Below, in pieces: positions 26,338 through 34,027 of a stretch of DNA of 64,000 nt. Within the stretch, counting starts at the first letter, position 1. Each line of letters opens with the position of its first letter. This DNA comes from Pseudomonas trivialis (lineage in GTDB: Bacteria > Pseudomonadota > Gammaproteobacteria > Pseudomonadales > Pseudomonadaceae): the NCBI RefSeq assembly GCF_001439805.1, contig NZ_JYLK01000013.1:62001-126000 (forward strand), given 5' to 3'. Made by a program: the position numbers and the translations under genes. Under the pieces are notes generated by a model. The model had not been told where the DNA came from. It saw only the letters and a list, made by a program, of their open reading frames with translations, and made no database searches.

Positions 26338-26355
26338 TGTATCAAGCCTGAAACA
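26338..26355. promoter_or_regulatory. Candidate enhancer-binding site 2 for the fap activator
   Basis: TGTATCA-N4-TGAAACA, again 6 of 7 paired and sharing the TGTNTCA-N4-TGARACA pattern with site 1. It lies about 64 bp before the sigma-54 promoter. Confidence 0.45.
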
Positions 26356-26418
26356 GCATGGCCATCACTTTGCCCACAAAAAGCGCCAACCGTTTGAATA
26401 TAAAGATTAAATAAAAAG

Positions 26419-26434
26419 CGGCACGCCTTCTGCT
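26419..26434 (+). promoter_or_regulatory. Sigma-54 (-24/-12) promoter of fapABCDEF
   Basis: CGGCACGCCTTCTGCT fits the TGGCACG-N4-TTGCW consensus with the invariant GG and GC exactly 10 nt apart (26420-26421 and 26432-26433). It lies about 50 nt before the fapA GTG. An activator with the sigma-54 contact motif is encoded at the other end of the operon. Confidence 0.75.
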
Positions 26435-26486
26435 CTACGTCTGTCAGCGCTGTTTAGGGTCAGCGCCACGACTAAGGACTGCCACC

Positions 26487-26942
26487 GTGGACACACACAA
26501 TCCTGGCTCACTGAGCCTCCTGCTGATCGGCTGCGCACTGAGTGCCGTCGTGAGCCTGCCAGTGCTGGCGGCGAATGACGGAGTGATCGTGATCGAGCGT
26601 CAGGTGCAACCTTATGCCATTGGCCGTGCACGCGGCATTGACCCCTATCCCATCACCGCCAATGCCAACCCGACCGGGCAACTCCGCGCCGTCTCCCACG
26701 AACTCAGCGACCACGACATCGCCGGTATCAGCAGCGGTTCCAGCGTTACCCGCAGCGTGATGCCCAACGGCGACTTGAACGGTTTGAACGCCATCGGTGC
26801 CGGCAACAGCCTGGGCGCCGCCAGCGCAGCAGGCCAGGGCGGCGGCAGTGGTGGCATCTCCGGGACGGTCAACGGCGCAGTCTCACGCGGCGTCGCACCG
26901 CTGAACAACCTGGGCGGCATGATCGGCGGAGCGATGAAATGA
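26487..26942 (+). CDS. fapA: Fap amyloid operon protein FapA
   Basis: 151 residues, secreted (signal sequence about 1-29, ending VLAAND). FapA is a periplasmic factor thought to act as a chaperone that controls how FapB and FapC enter the fibril. The mature part is Gly/Ser/Asn-rich with a GGGSGG stretch near 119. It starts at GTG with AAGGA 9 nt upstream, just below the sigma-54 promoter. Its stop overlaps the fapB start (ATGA). Assigned by position in a complete fapA-F order as well as composition. Confidence 0.88.
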   Translation: MDTHNPGSLSLLLIGCALSAVVSLPVLAANDGVIVIERQVQPYAIGRARGIDPYPITANANPTGQLRAVSHELSDHDIAGISSGSSVTRSVMPNGDLNGLNAIGAGNSLGAASAAGQGGGSGGISGTVNGAVSRGVAPLNNLGGMIGGAMK

Positions 26943-27505
26943 ATCATCTCTGGATGCTCCTGGCCGTGATGAGCTGCTCGGCAGCCCTGGCCGACACGAC
27001 CGGCAACAACGCCAGCATCGATAACTCGGGCAAGCAATACAACGGCGTGGTCGCGATCAACCAGGCCGCCGGCGACCAGCAACAGCTGAGCAATAACCTC
27101 GCCATCGCCGTGGGCCATAACGCCCAGGCCACGCTTTCCGTCACGCAAAAAATCAGCGGCGCCGCCGCCGACCGCTCCCTGAGTGCCAGCGCCGCGATTC
27201 AGGGCAACGCTTTCAGCCATGGCAACGGTGCACTGAGCGTCAATCAGTCGGCCGGGGCCCAGAACCAGATGATCAATGCCGTGCGCGTCAGCTTTACCAG
27301 TGGCCCGCAAAGCATCGACGACAGCGTCATGTCGCAACAGACCGTTGCGCTTGCAACAGACTCGGGTTTGACCTCTACCACTGGCAGCCGCCAGGTCGTT
27401 ACCAGCGATCAGGCCTTCACCGGCAGCCGTGGAGTGGTACAGGTCAACCAGAGCGCCGGGGTGGGGAACCGAGTGGCTAACACCCTGAACGTGCGACTCA
27501 ACTGA
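26939..27505 (+). CDS. fapB: Fap amyloid minor subunit/nucleator FapB
   Basis: 188 residues: signal peptide (1-18) and a mature chain with three imperfect Asn/Gln/Gly/Ser-rich repeats (about 23-56, 86-117 and 151-186), each with the VAINQAAG or VQVNQSAG type core. FapB is a minor fibril component proposed to nucleate FapC. It is translationally coupled to fapA. The mature protein has no cysteine. Confidence 0.9.
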   Translation: MNHLWMLLAVMSCSAALADTTGNNASIDNSGKQYNGVVAINQAAGDQQQLSNNLAIAVGHNAQATLSVTQKISGAAADRSLSASAAIQGNAFSHGNGALSVNQSAGAQNQMINAVRVSFTSGPQSIDDSVMSQQTVALATDSGLTSTTGSRQVVTSDQAFTGSRGVVQVNQSAGVGNRVANTLNVRLN

Positions 27506-27572
27506 TGGAGCTGAGTCGCCTGCTGGACCGTATCAACACTTAAACCACTAATTAGAAGCAAGGGGATACACC

Positions 27573-28256
27573 ATGAAAACCACCACAGCTCTCAAACCAC
27601 TGGCTTTCGCTCTCGCTGCGCTCATGGCTGTTGCAGCTCAGGCAGGCGGTTACCACGCGCCTACCACCGCTGCCGCAACCACCGTTGACGGCCAGAACAA
27701 CAAGGGCAACACCGTACTCAACGACAAAACCGAAAACAACGCGTCGACCACTGACTCGTACAACCACATCAGCGGCGTGGCCAACGGCAACGTGCTGAGC
27801 GGTGACAACAACCAGGGCAAGAACGACGTAGCCATCGTTTCCGGCGATGCTGACTTCGTGTTCGCCAGCACCGGCACCGCGCAATCCAACGGCGGCAACC
27901 TGGCCATCAACGGCGGCTCGCAAAACAATGCCTCGCTCAACAGCAGCGGCAACAACGCTTCCGGCGTGATTCAGTTGAACGCAGCCACCGGCACCTCCAA
28001 CCAGGGCAGCAACAGCGTTGCCATCGCCTCCGGCAATGGCGACAGCGGCGCAGCCGTTGTGTCCGGCGTGCAGGATGTGTCGGGCAACCTGACCGTGAAC
28101 CTGAGCAGCGGCCATGGCTGGGGCGCCAAATCGGTGGTCACCAACAACGCGAGCGTGAACAATTCGCTGAACTACAGCTCCGGCGTATCGAACTCCAACG
28201 TGCTGTCGGGCAGCAACAACCAGGGTCAGAACAACGTAGCAATCACTCGCTTCTGA
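27573..28256 (+). CDS. fapC: Fap amyloid major fibril subunit FapC
   Basis: 227 residues: signal peptide (about 1-24) and three imperfect amyloid repeats (about 53-88, 116-151 and 189-224), each ending in a G-N-N-VAI-type segment (KNDVAI, SNSVAI, QNNVAI), separated by short linkers of 27 and 37 residues. FapC forms the bulk of the extracellular fibre. It has a strong ribosome site (AAGGGG 7 nt before ATG). The chain ends only three residues after the last repeat and contains no cysteine at all. It is followed by a terminator-like hairpin that should make its mRNA more abundant than that of fapD-F. Confidence 0.93.
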   Translation: MKTTTALKPLAFALAALMAVAAQAGGYHAPTTAAATTVDGQNNKGNTVLNDKTENNASTTDSYNHISGVANGNVLSGDNNQGKNDVAIVSGDADFVFASTGTAQSNGGNLAINGGSQNNASLNSSGNNASGVIQLNAATGTSNQGSNSVAIASGNGDSGAAVVSGVQDVSGNLTVNLSSGHGWGAKSVVTNNASVNNSLNYSSGVSNSNVLSGSNNQGQNNVAITRF

Positions 28257-28264
28257 TGCAGATC

Positions 28265-28290
28265 GGGCCTTGGCAACAAGGCCCCTTTTA
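28265..28290 (+). terminator. Attenuator/terminator-like hairpin between fapC and fapD
   Basis: GGGCCTTG-GCAA-CAAGGCCC, a perfect 8-bp stem closed by a GNRA tetraloop and followed by CTTTTA, lies 8 nt after the fapC stop. It can stop part of the transcription or protect the fapABC mRNA 3' end. Confidence 0.7.
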
Positions 28291-28317
28291 TTCCAGCGTC
28301 CAACAGGTCACCTGATC

Positions 28318-28995
28318 ATGCGCCGCGTTGTTTTTTTCCTTCTGCTCACACTCACCGGCCCGACCTGGGCGGGGCAAATGGCAGTCGTCATGCCCAACGG
28401 TGCGGTGGTGTACAAAAAGGTCGAGAGCATCCGCGAGCGCAAGTTCGCCAACCTGGTGGAACAGAAAACCGATTTCAGCTGCGGCGCCGCCGCGCTGGCG
28501 ACCATCCTGCGCCAGGCCTATTGGATGGACGTGGATGAAGACCACATCATCAAGGGCATGCTGGTCAACGCCGATCAGGATCTGGTGCGCACCCAGGGTT
28601 TCTCGATGCTCGACATGAAGCGCTACCTGGAAAGCATCAACATGCGCGCCAAGGGCTATCGCATCGCCCCTGACGTGTTGATGACCGTAAAGGTGCCGGT
28701 GGTGGTCCTGCTGGAAATTCGCGGCTACAAGCATTTTGTGGTGCTGCAGCGGGCCGACAACGACTGGGTGTACATCGGCGATCCGGTGCTGGGCAACAAA
28801 CGCTACGCCAGGGAAGATTTCGTCAAGGGCTGGAATGGCATCGTGTTCGCCGTGATCGGTGAAGGCTACGACAAGACCAACGCCCTGCTCACCCCACGCG
28901 TGCCGCTGACCGCCAGGAACCAGTTCAACGCGTTCAGCCCGGTACGTGACAGCGAATTGATGGAATTCGGTTTTATCCAGAGCGACTTCTTCTAG
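28318..28995 (+). CDS. fapD: FapD, C39-family cysteine protease of the amyloid system
   Basis: 225 residues, exported (signal peptide about 1-19, ending WAGQ). It is a C39 peptidase-like fold with the triad Cys55 (FSCGAAALATIL), His139 (YKHFVVLQ) and Asp155 (YIGDPVLG). FapD is needed for Fap secretion and is thought to process Fap components in the periplasm. The start at 28318 removes 16 codons of an upstream open frame that lack signal-peptide character. Confidence 0.92.
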   Translation: MRRVVFFLLLTLTGPTWAGQMAVVMPNGAVVYKKVESIRERKFANLVEQKTDFSCGAAALATILRQAYWMDVDEDHIIKGMLVNADQDLVRTQGFSMLDMKRYLESINMRAKGYRIAPDVLMTVKVPVVVLLEIRGYKHFVVLQRADNDWVYIGDPVLGNKRYAREDFVKGWNGIVFAVIGEGYDKTNALLTPRVPLTARNQFNAFSPVRDSELMEFGFIQSDFF

Positions 28996-29032
28996 AAGCG
29001 CAATAAGGGGCAGGACGCTCCAGGAGCACACG

Positions 29033-29782
29033 ATGAACACTTTCCGTTGGTTGACGGTCATCTGCCTGGCCGCCTCTGCACCGGTGCATGCATCCTCGGC
29101 GTTCAAGCCGATCGAACTCAAGGATGCCGAAATGGCCGACCTGCGCGGGCGCTATGTGATGCCAGGGCGCATTGTCAGCTTTGGCATCGTCATGAGCAGC
29201 ACCTGGACCAACGCCGCCGGTGCCACGGTGACCGGCAGCGCGACCATGCAGGTCAATGCGTCCACCGTCACCCCGCAATTTTATGTGCAGATATCCGGCA
29301 ACGACGGCACGGGCGTGAGCAGGCAACCTGAAGGCACCGGCACAGTCGTCGGTGGCGCGGGCCTGGGCAGCGGCCAGGGCGTGGTGCAAAGCGTGCGCGC
29401 GGCCGGGGATGGCAACGCTGCCACCAACGGCGTGGATATCAATGTGAGCAAAAACGGCCTGGCCCCGGCCAACTACGCGCAATCCGGACAGGCGCTGCTG
29501 GCAGGCCAGCCGATTACCGGTGGCACGGCGGCAGGCCAGGTCACGGTGAGCGCCAATAATGGCGGGCTGCAAATGGCCCTCCAGGCCAGCAACAACCAGG
29601 GCAATGTCGTGCAGCAGATCGGCGCCGGCAATGTGGTGCAAGGCACCGTCATTCAAGGCAACGGCAATGCGGTCAGCAACCTGACCCAACTCAATGTGGT
29701 CATGGGCAACAACGGTTTCAACAACGTCACGCAGAACCTCAATCTGGATCAACTCAAGGGCCTTCGCCCCTCCGGTTATTGA
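29033..29782 (+). CDS. fapE: Fap amyloid accessory component FapE
   Basis: 249 residues with a signal peptide (about 1-20). An N-terminal ELKDAEMADLRGRYVMPGRI motif is followed by Asn/Gly/Gln-rich repeats resembling FapB/FapC (for example SNNQGNVVQQIGAGNVV near 190-205). FapE is found in small amounts in Fap fibres and is required for export. It lies between fapD and fapF in the conserved order. Confidence 0.9.
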   Translation: MNTFRWLTVICLAASAPVHASSAFKPIELKDAEMADLRGRYVMPGRIVSFGIVMSSTWTNAAGATVTGSATMQVNASTVTPQFYVQISGNDGTGVSRQPEGTGTVVGGAGLGSGQGVVQSVRAAGDGNAATNGVDINVSKNGLAPANYAQSGQALLAGQPITGGTAAGQVTVSANNGGLQMALQASNNQGNVVQQIGAGNVVQGTVIQGNGNAVSNLTQLNVVMGNNGFNNVTQNLNLDQLKGLRPSGY

Positions 29783-29833
29783 ACTACGCTGAGCCTTCGA
29801 CACTTTCGCAGCAAAAATGGGACGGCTTATTTC

Positions 29834-31144
29834 ATGCATCGATCTGTATCGTTACGTGCCGTGGTTTGTTTGAGTACGCTCCTGCCCGCCTCCGTGCTGT
29901 ATGCCGCACCGGACGCTGATATCGAAACGCTGAAGCAGGAACTGCTGGAACTCAAGCAACGCTATGAGGTGCAGCAAAAAGCACTGGCCGTACTGGAACA
30001 ACGTGTAAGGCAAGTAGAAGATCAACCCGCCACACCCGCCCCCAAACGCCTGGCCAAATCCCCTGCCGACTTCCAGAAAGGCGGCACCACCGTGGCCGGC
30101 CATACGCCAGGCGTGGGTGCAGCAGCGGCCTCCGGCGGCGCGGGCGGCGGCAGTTCCTACGGGCAGAACCTCAAGGACGACTCGGCCCCGGCGCAAAGTG
30201 TGAGCAACCTGTACAACGAAGCCAGTGGCTTTTTCGGCAACGGCAGGTTCAGCCTGGAAACCGGCATCACCTACGCGCGCTACGATGCACGCCAATTGTC
30301 CCTCAACGGCTTCCTCGCGCTGGACTCGATCTTCCTCGGCAATATCAACCTGGACCGCATCAAGTCCGACAGTTGGACCCTGGACCTGACCGGGCGCTAT
30401 AACCTGGACAACCGCTGGCAGTTCGACCTGAACGTGCCGGTGGTGTACCGCGAATCCACCTACCAGTCAGGCGGCGCCGGCGGCAGCTCCACCGCCATGT
30501 CGGAAGGCTCGGTGACCCGAGACCCGACTATCGGCGACGTCAATGCCGGCGTCTCGTACAAGTTCCTCGACGAAAGCGCGCACCTGCCCGATGCGGTGGT
30601 GTCGGTGCGGGTCAAGGCCCCCACCGGGGCAGACCCGTACGGCATCAAGCTGATCCCGAAACCGGGCAACGACAACCTCGCCATCCCGGAAAGCCTGCCC
30701 ACCGGCAACGGCGTGTGGTCGGTGACGCCGGGCCTCTCGCTGGTCAAGACCTTCGACCCGGCGGTGCTGTTCGGTTCGCTGTCCTACACCCACAACTTCG
30801 AGGACTCGTTCAGCGACATCAGCCCCAACGTCAACCAGAAAGTCCCCGGCAAGATCCAGCTGGGCGACAGCTTCCAGTTCGGCGTGGGCGTGGCATTTGC
30901 GCTGAACGAGAAGATGAGCATGTCGTTCTCGGTGTCCGACGTGATACAGCGCAAAAGCAAGGTCAAGCAAAGCGGGCAGGATTGGCAGTCGGTGGTGTCC
31001 AGCGATGCCAACGCCGGCTATTTCAACGTGGGCATGACCATTGCGGCCTCGGACAACCTGACCATCGTGCCGAACCTCGCAATAGGGATGACGGACGATG
31101 CGCCGGACTTTACGTTCAGCCTGAAATTTCCGTATTACTTCTGA
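29834..31144 (+). CDS. fapF: FapF outer-membrane amyloid secretion channel
   Basis: 436 residues. In order: signal peptide (about 1-25), a coiled coil (about 29-63, ETLKQELLELKQRYEVQQK), a Gly/Ala-rich linker (about 85-115), and a C-terminal beta-barrel ending in an aromatic residue (LKFPYYF). FapF forms a trimeric barrel whose N-terminal helices gate the pore for FapB, FapC and FapE. It is the last gene of the operon, followed by a very stable palindrome. Confidence 0.93.
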   Translation: MHRSVSLRAVVCLSTLLPASVLYAAPDADIETLKQELLELKQRYEVQQKALAVLEQRVRQVEDQPATPAPKRLAKSPADFQKGGTTVAGHTPGVGAAAASGGAGGGSSYGQNLKDDSAPAQSVSNLYNEASGFFGNGRFSLETGITYARYDARQLSLNGFLALDSIFLGNINLDRIKSDSWTLDLTGRYNLDNRWQFDLNVPVVYRESTYQSGGAGGSSTAMSEGSVTRDPTIGDVNAGVSYKFLDESAHLPDAVVSVRVKAPTGADPYGIKLIPKPGNDNLAIPESLPTGNGVWSVTPGLSLVKTFDPAVLFGSLSYTHNFEDSFSDISPNVNQKVPGKIQLGDSFQFGVGVAFALNEKMSMSFSVSDVIQRKSKVKQSGQDWQSVVSSDANAGYFNVGMTIAASDNLTIVPNLAIGMTDDAPDFTFSLKFPYYF

Positions 31145-31176
31145 CTGTACAACGCCTCCTTGGGTGCGGGCTTTTG

Positions 31177-31245
31177 TGGTGAATGGGTTGTTGTGGCGAG
31201 CGGGCTTGCCACAAAAGCCCGCTCGCCACAACAACCCATTCACCA
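31177..31245. repeat. REP-type palindrome with perfect 31-bp arms after fapF
   Basis: The arms (31177-31207 and 31215-31245) are perfect inverted copies around a 7-nt loop. Each contains the REP core TGTGGCGAGCGGGCTT found also at 56447 and 61967. It probably acts as a transcription end or mRNA stabiliser between convergent fapF and the regulator. Confidence 0.85.
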
Positions 31246-31276
31246 GCGACAAGCCCGCTAGCCTCAGGGTGTCGTG

Positions 31277-32602
31277 CTAGCGGATCTGGTGCTTGTGCAG
31301 CAACCGGTAGAACGTGGGACGGGAAACGCCCAGCACACGGGCCGCGATGCTCAGGTTGTCGCTGTGCCGGTTGAGCACGTCGCACAACGCCTGGCGTTCG
31401 GCGCGGTGCTTGTAGTCTTCCAGTGTGGCCATGGGGGGCGACACGGCCCGCTTGCCCAGCAAGCCCAGGTCGGTGGCCTCGATCTGGCGCCCTTCGGCCA
31501 GCACCAGACCGCGGCGTACGCGGTTGGCCAGTTCGCGCACGTTTCCCGGCCAGGGATGCTGCCCCATGGCAACCAGTGCGTCTTCGCTGAAGCTGCGCGG
31601 ACGGCGGCCGGTTTCCTGGCTGTAAAAGCGCGAAAAGTGGTTGGCCAGCATGGCGACGTCACCATGCCGCTCGCGCAGTGGCGCGGTTGCCACTTGCAGC
31701 ACATTCAGGCGGTAATACAGGTCTTCGCGAAAAGTGCCCTTGGCCACCGCGGCTTCAAGGTCGACGTGGGTCGCCGCCAGCACCCGCACATCCACCGGGA
31801 TCGGCTGACTGCCCCCGACGCGCTCGACCTGTTTTTCCTGGAGAAAGCGCAGCAGGTTCGCTTGCAGTTCCATCGGCAGGTCGCCGATCTCATCGAGAAA
31901 CAGGGTGCCGCCATTCGCCGCTTCGATGCGTCCGATCTTGCGCTGATGGGCGCCGGTAAATGCTCCTTTTTCATGGCCGAACAGTTCGGACTGGATCAGG
32001 TGTTCGGGGATGGCACCGCAGTTGATCGCCACGAATGGCCTGGCGTGGCGCTGGGATTGGCGGTGCAGGGTCTTGGCGACCAGTTCCTTGCCGGTGCCGC
32101 TGTCACCGCGAATCAGCACCGGAGACTCGGTGGGCGCCAACTTCGACAGCAACTTGCGCAGCTCGCGGATTGCTCGACTGTCACCGAGCAATTCGTGCTC
32201 GGGTCCATCCACTGGCGTGTAGCCCTTGCCGCGCAGACGCGCCATACCGAACGCACGGCCGAGGATGACCTGCACCCGCGAGACATCGAACGGCAGTGTA
32301 TGGAAGTCGAAGAACCACTCGCAGACAAAATCGCCGACGTTCTGCAGACGCAGTACGTCCTGGTCGAGCACGGCAATCCATTCGGTGCCGCTGCGACTGA
32401 TCAGTTCCTTGACGGCCTCGGGGCGCTCCAGGTGATAAGGCTGCAAACGCAGCAAGCCGATATCACAGGAACGGTCGCCCACCGCTTCCAGTGCGCAACT
32501 GTCCACGTCCCAGCCGGCGGTGCGCAAGCCGGGCAGCAGGCCGTGACAATCATCACAGGGGTCAACCACAAGCAAGCGTCGCGGGACGGGTGTAACAATC
32601 AT
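31277..32602 (-). CDS. Sigma-54 enhancer-binding regulator, VpsR-like, at the fap locus
   Basis: 441 residues. The N-terminal ~125 residues look like a degenerate receiver domain. The AAA+ domain has Walker A GDSGTGKE (near 165), the sigma-54 contact motif GAFTGA (near 217) and Walker B GGTLFLDEIGDL. A Fis-type helix-turn-helix closes the chain (SIAARVLGVSRPTFYRLLHK, about 418-437). It is convergent with fapF. Because fapA has a sigma-54 promoter with two upstream dyads, this is the obvious candidate activator of the operon. VpsR relatives respond to cyclic-di-GMP; that property is not shown here. Confidence 0.88.
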   Translation of the reverse strand: MIVTPVPRRLLVVDPCDDCHGLLPGLRTAGWDVDSCALEAVGDRSCDIGLLRLQPYHLERPEAVKELISRSGTEWIAVLDQDVLRLQNVGDFVCEWFFDFHTLPFDVSRVQVILGRAFGMARLRGKGYTPVDGPEHELLGDSRAIRELRKLLSKLAPTESPVLIRGDSGTGKELVAKTLHRQSQRHARPFVAINCGAIPEHLIQSELFGHEKGAFTGAHQRKIGRIEAANGGTLFLDEIGDLPMELQANLLRFLQEKQVERVGGSQPIPVDVRVLAATHVDLEAAVAKGTFREDLYYRLNVLQVATAPLRERHGDVAMLANHFSRFYSQETGRRPRSFSEDALVAMGQHPWPGNVRELANRVRRGLVLAEGRQIEATDLGLLGKRAVSPPMATLEDYKHRAERQALCDVLNRHSDNLSIAARVLGVSRPTFYRLLHKHQIR

Positions 32603-32879
32603 GACTATTCCTTGGCGTCAAAATTGTTAAAGTTATTTATAAACAAGTATTTGGGACGCCTGGCTCACACACTATCAATTTATTGACGAGCACCATGTAA
32701 CATTTCGCTATAAGTGCGGGCAAAAAGCCACCCTCTCCATCCGCAGATCAAGCGTTGAAAATTAATTGCGTCAGTATGTGACCCGTACCCGGGCATCGTG
32801 CATCAGTACAAGTAACCCACCGCACGGTCAGCCCAACCGCCGGTGCTGACTTGAATGGGCATACAGAGAGAAGACCCAC

Positions 32880-33140
32880 ATGAACGCCCCGCTCCGCATC
32901 AACGAAGCTCTTTTGATCGCAGACCGTGCCTTCCAGCCCTTTCAGTGCGTGGCCTGGCACGACGGCGTTGGCGCCCTCAGCCTGAGCGTCATCGACCGCA
33001 CCAACACCCGCATCGGCAGCAAGCAGCTGTCATCGAGCGCTTATACCGATCCTGCGCAACTGGAAAATCTGCTGTTGCAGGCCCGCGCTGAGCTCGACGA
33101 ACATGGTTACCAGTTGCAATCCTGGGCGATGCCCAAGTAA
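32880..33140 (+). CDS. Small conserved-type protein of unknown function
   Basis: 86 residues, no signal or membrane segment; mixed alpha/beta appearance with a VAWHDGVGALSLSVIDR segment near 25-41. GAGAGAAG before the ATG is a usable ribosome site, and a strong terminator follows. I do not recognise a family. Confidence 0.65.
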   Translation: MNAPLRINEALLIADRAFQPFQCVAWHDGVGALSLSVIDRTNTRIGSKQLSSSAYTDPAQLENLLLQARAELDEHGYQLQSWAMPK

Positions 33141-33153
33141 GGCGATGAACCTG

Positions 33154-33194
33154 ACGGGCGATCACTGTAAACAGTGATCGCCCGTTGCGCTTTT
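33154..33194. terminator. Strong terminator between two convergent genes
   Basis: A 14-bp perfect stem (ACGGGCGATCACTG / CAGTGATCGCCCGT) with loop TAAA, followed by TTGCGCTTTT on the plus strand. It serves the preceding small gene and, from the other side, the HAD hydrolase gene. Confidence 0.8.
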
Positions 33195-34027
33195 CAGGGC
33201 AGTGAGCGCGGCGCGAGAATAAAGCGTTCGAACGCCTCCGCCGCGCCATCATCCAGATTGCTGCCGGTGACGACAGTGGCCTGGTGCTTGACGGTTTCTT
33301 CGGCCTGGCCCATGGCAATCGACAACCCCGCCACATGAAACATCGCCGGGTCATTGCCGCCGTCGCCGATGGCAGCGGTCTGCTCAAGCGGCACCCCCAG
33401 GTGCGCCGCCAGGGTCTTCAAGGCTTCGCCCTTATTGGCCAGCATCGCCGTCACGTCCAGATAAACCGGTTGCGAACGTGACACCTGGGCCAGGCCTTCT
33501 ACCTTGGGATGCAACTGCGCTTCCAGCTCCACCAGCAAGCGGGTGTTGTGGCTGGCCGCGACAATCTTGTCGACCCGATCCAGATACGGCTCGAAACTCT
33601 CCACCACGATCGGGCCATAGCCCAGCCCCGCAGCCTCGCGCGGCTCCATCGGCCCCGGCGGATCGCGTCGCAACCAGTCACCGTCGGCGAACACCCAGAC
33701 TTCCACGTCGGGCTCGGCCGAGAACAGCGCCAGGGCGATCAGCGCCGCCTCCGCCGGCAAGTGGTGGGCCACCAGGATGCTGCCATCGGGGTTGATCAGG
33801 GTGCCACCGTTGAAGCCTGCCACCGGCACATCGATGCCAAAGGTCTCGATCAGGTGATGCATGGCCTTGGGCGGTCGGCCGCTGGCCAGGCTGAAAAACA
33901 CCCCGGCCTCGCGCAACGCCCGCACCGCATCGGCAGTGCGCTGGCTGAGGCGGTGGTCCGGATGCAACAAGGTGCCGTCCACGTCACTCAGGATAAAACG
34001 GATGGGATGGATCGCCGCGTCACTCAT
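33194..34027 (-). CDS. Cof-type HAD phosphatase
   Basis: 277 residues, cytoplasmic haloacid-dehalogenase superfamily, Cof/YidA subtype: catalytic DVDGTLLHPD near 15-24, LASGRPPKA (motif II region) and GDGGNDPAMF (motif IV). It dephosphorylates small metabolites, probably sugar phosphates. The start at 34027 overlaps the zwf stop (ATGA), so it is coupled to zwf. In this place one often expects a 6-phosphogluconolactonase; the HAD gene is not one, and its role in the pathway is not known. Confidence 0.85.
   Translation of the reverse strand: MSDAAIHPIRFILSDVDGTLLHPDHRLSQRTADAVRALREAGVFFSLASGRPPKAMHHLIETFGIDVPVAGFNGGTLINPDGSILVAHHLPAEAALIALALFSAEPDVEVWVFADGDWLRRDPPGPMEPREAAGLGYGPIVVESFEPYLDRVDKIVAASHNTRLLVELEAQLHPKVEGLAQVSRSQPVYLDVTAMLANKGEALKTLAAHLGVPLEQTAAIGDGGNDPAMFHVAGLSIAMGQAEETVKHQATVVTGSNLDDGAAEAFERFILAPRSLP

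Larger units (their letters stand above)
26168..26486. other. Upstream control region of the fap operon
   Basis: 319 bp without a gene. It contains two similar dyads (26280-26297 and 26338-26355), a further TGAAACA half-site at 26218-26224, and a sigma-54 promoter at 26419-26434. A short A+T-rich tract (about 26390-26415) precedes the promoter and may help DNA bending. Confidence 0.7.

Noticed and set aside
31274..32686. 470-codon frame opposite the sigma-54 regulator
   Set aside because: Antisense to a regulator with complete AAA+ and HTH motifs; no ribosome site.
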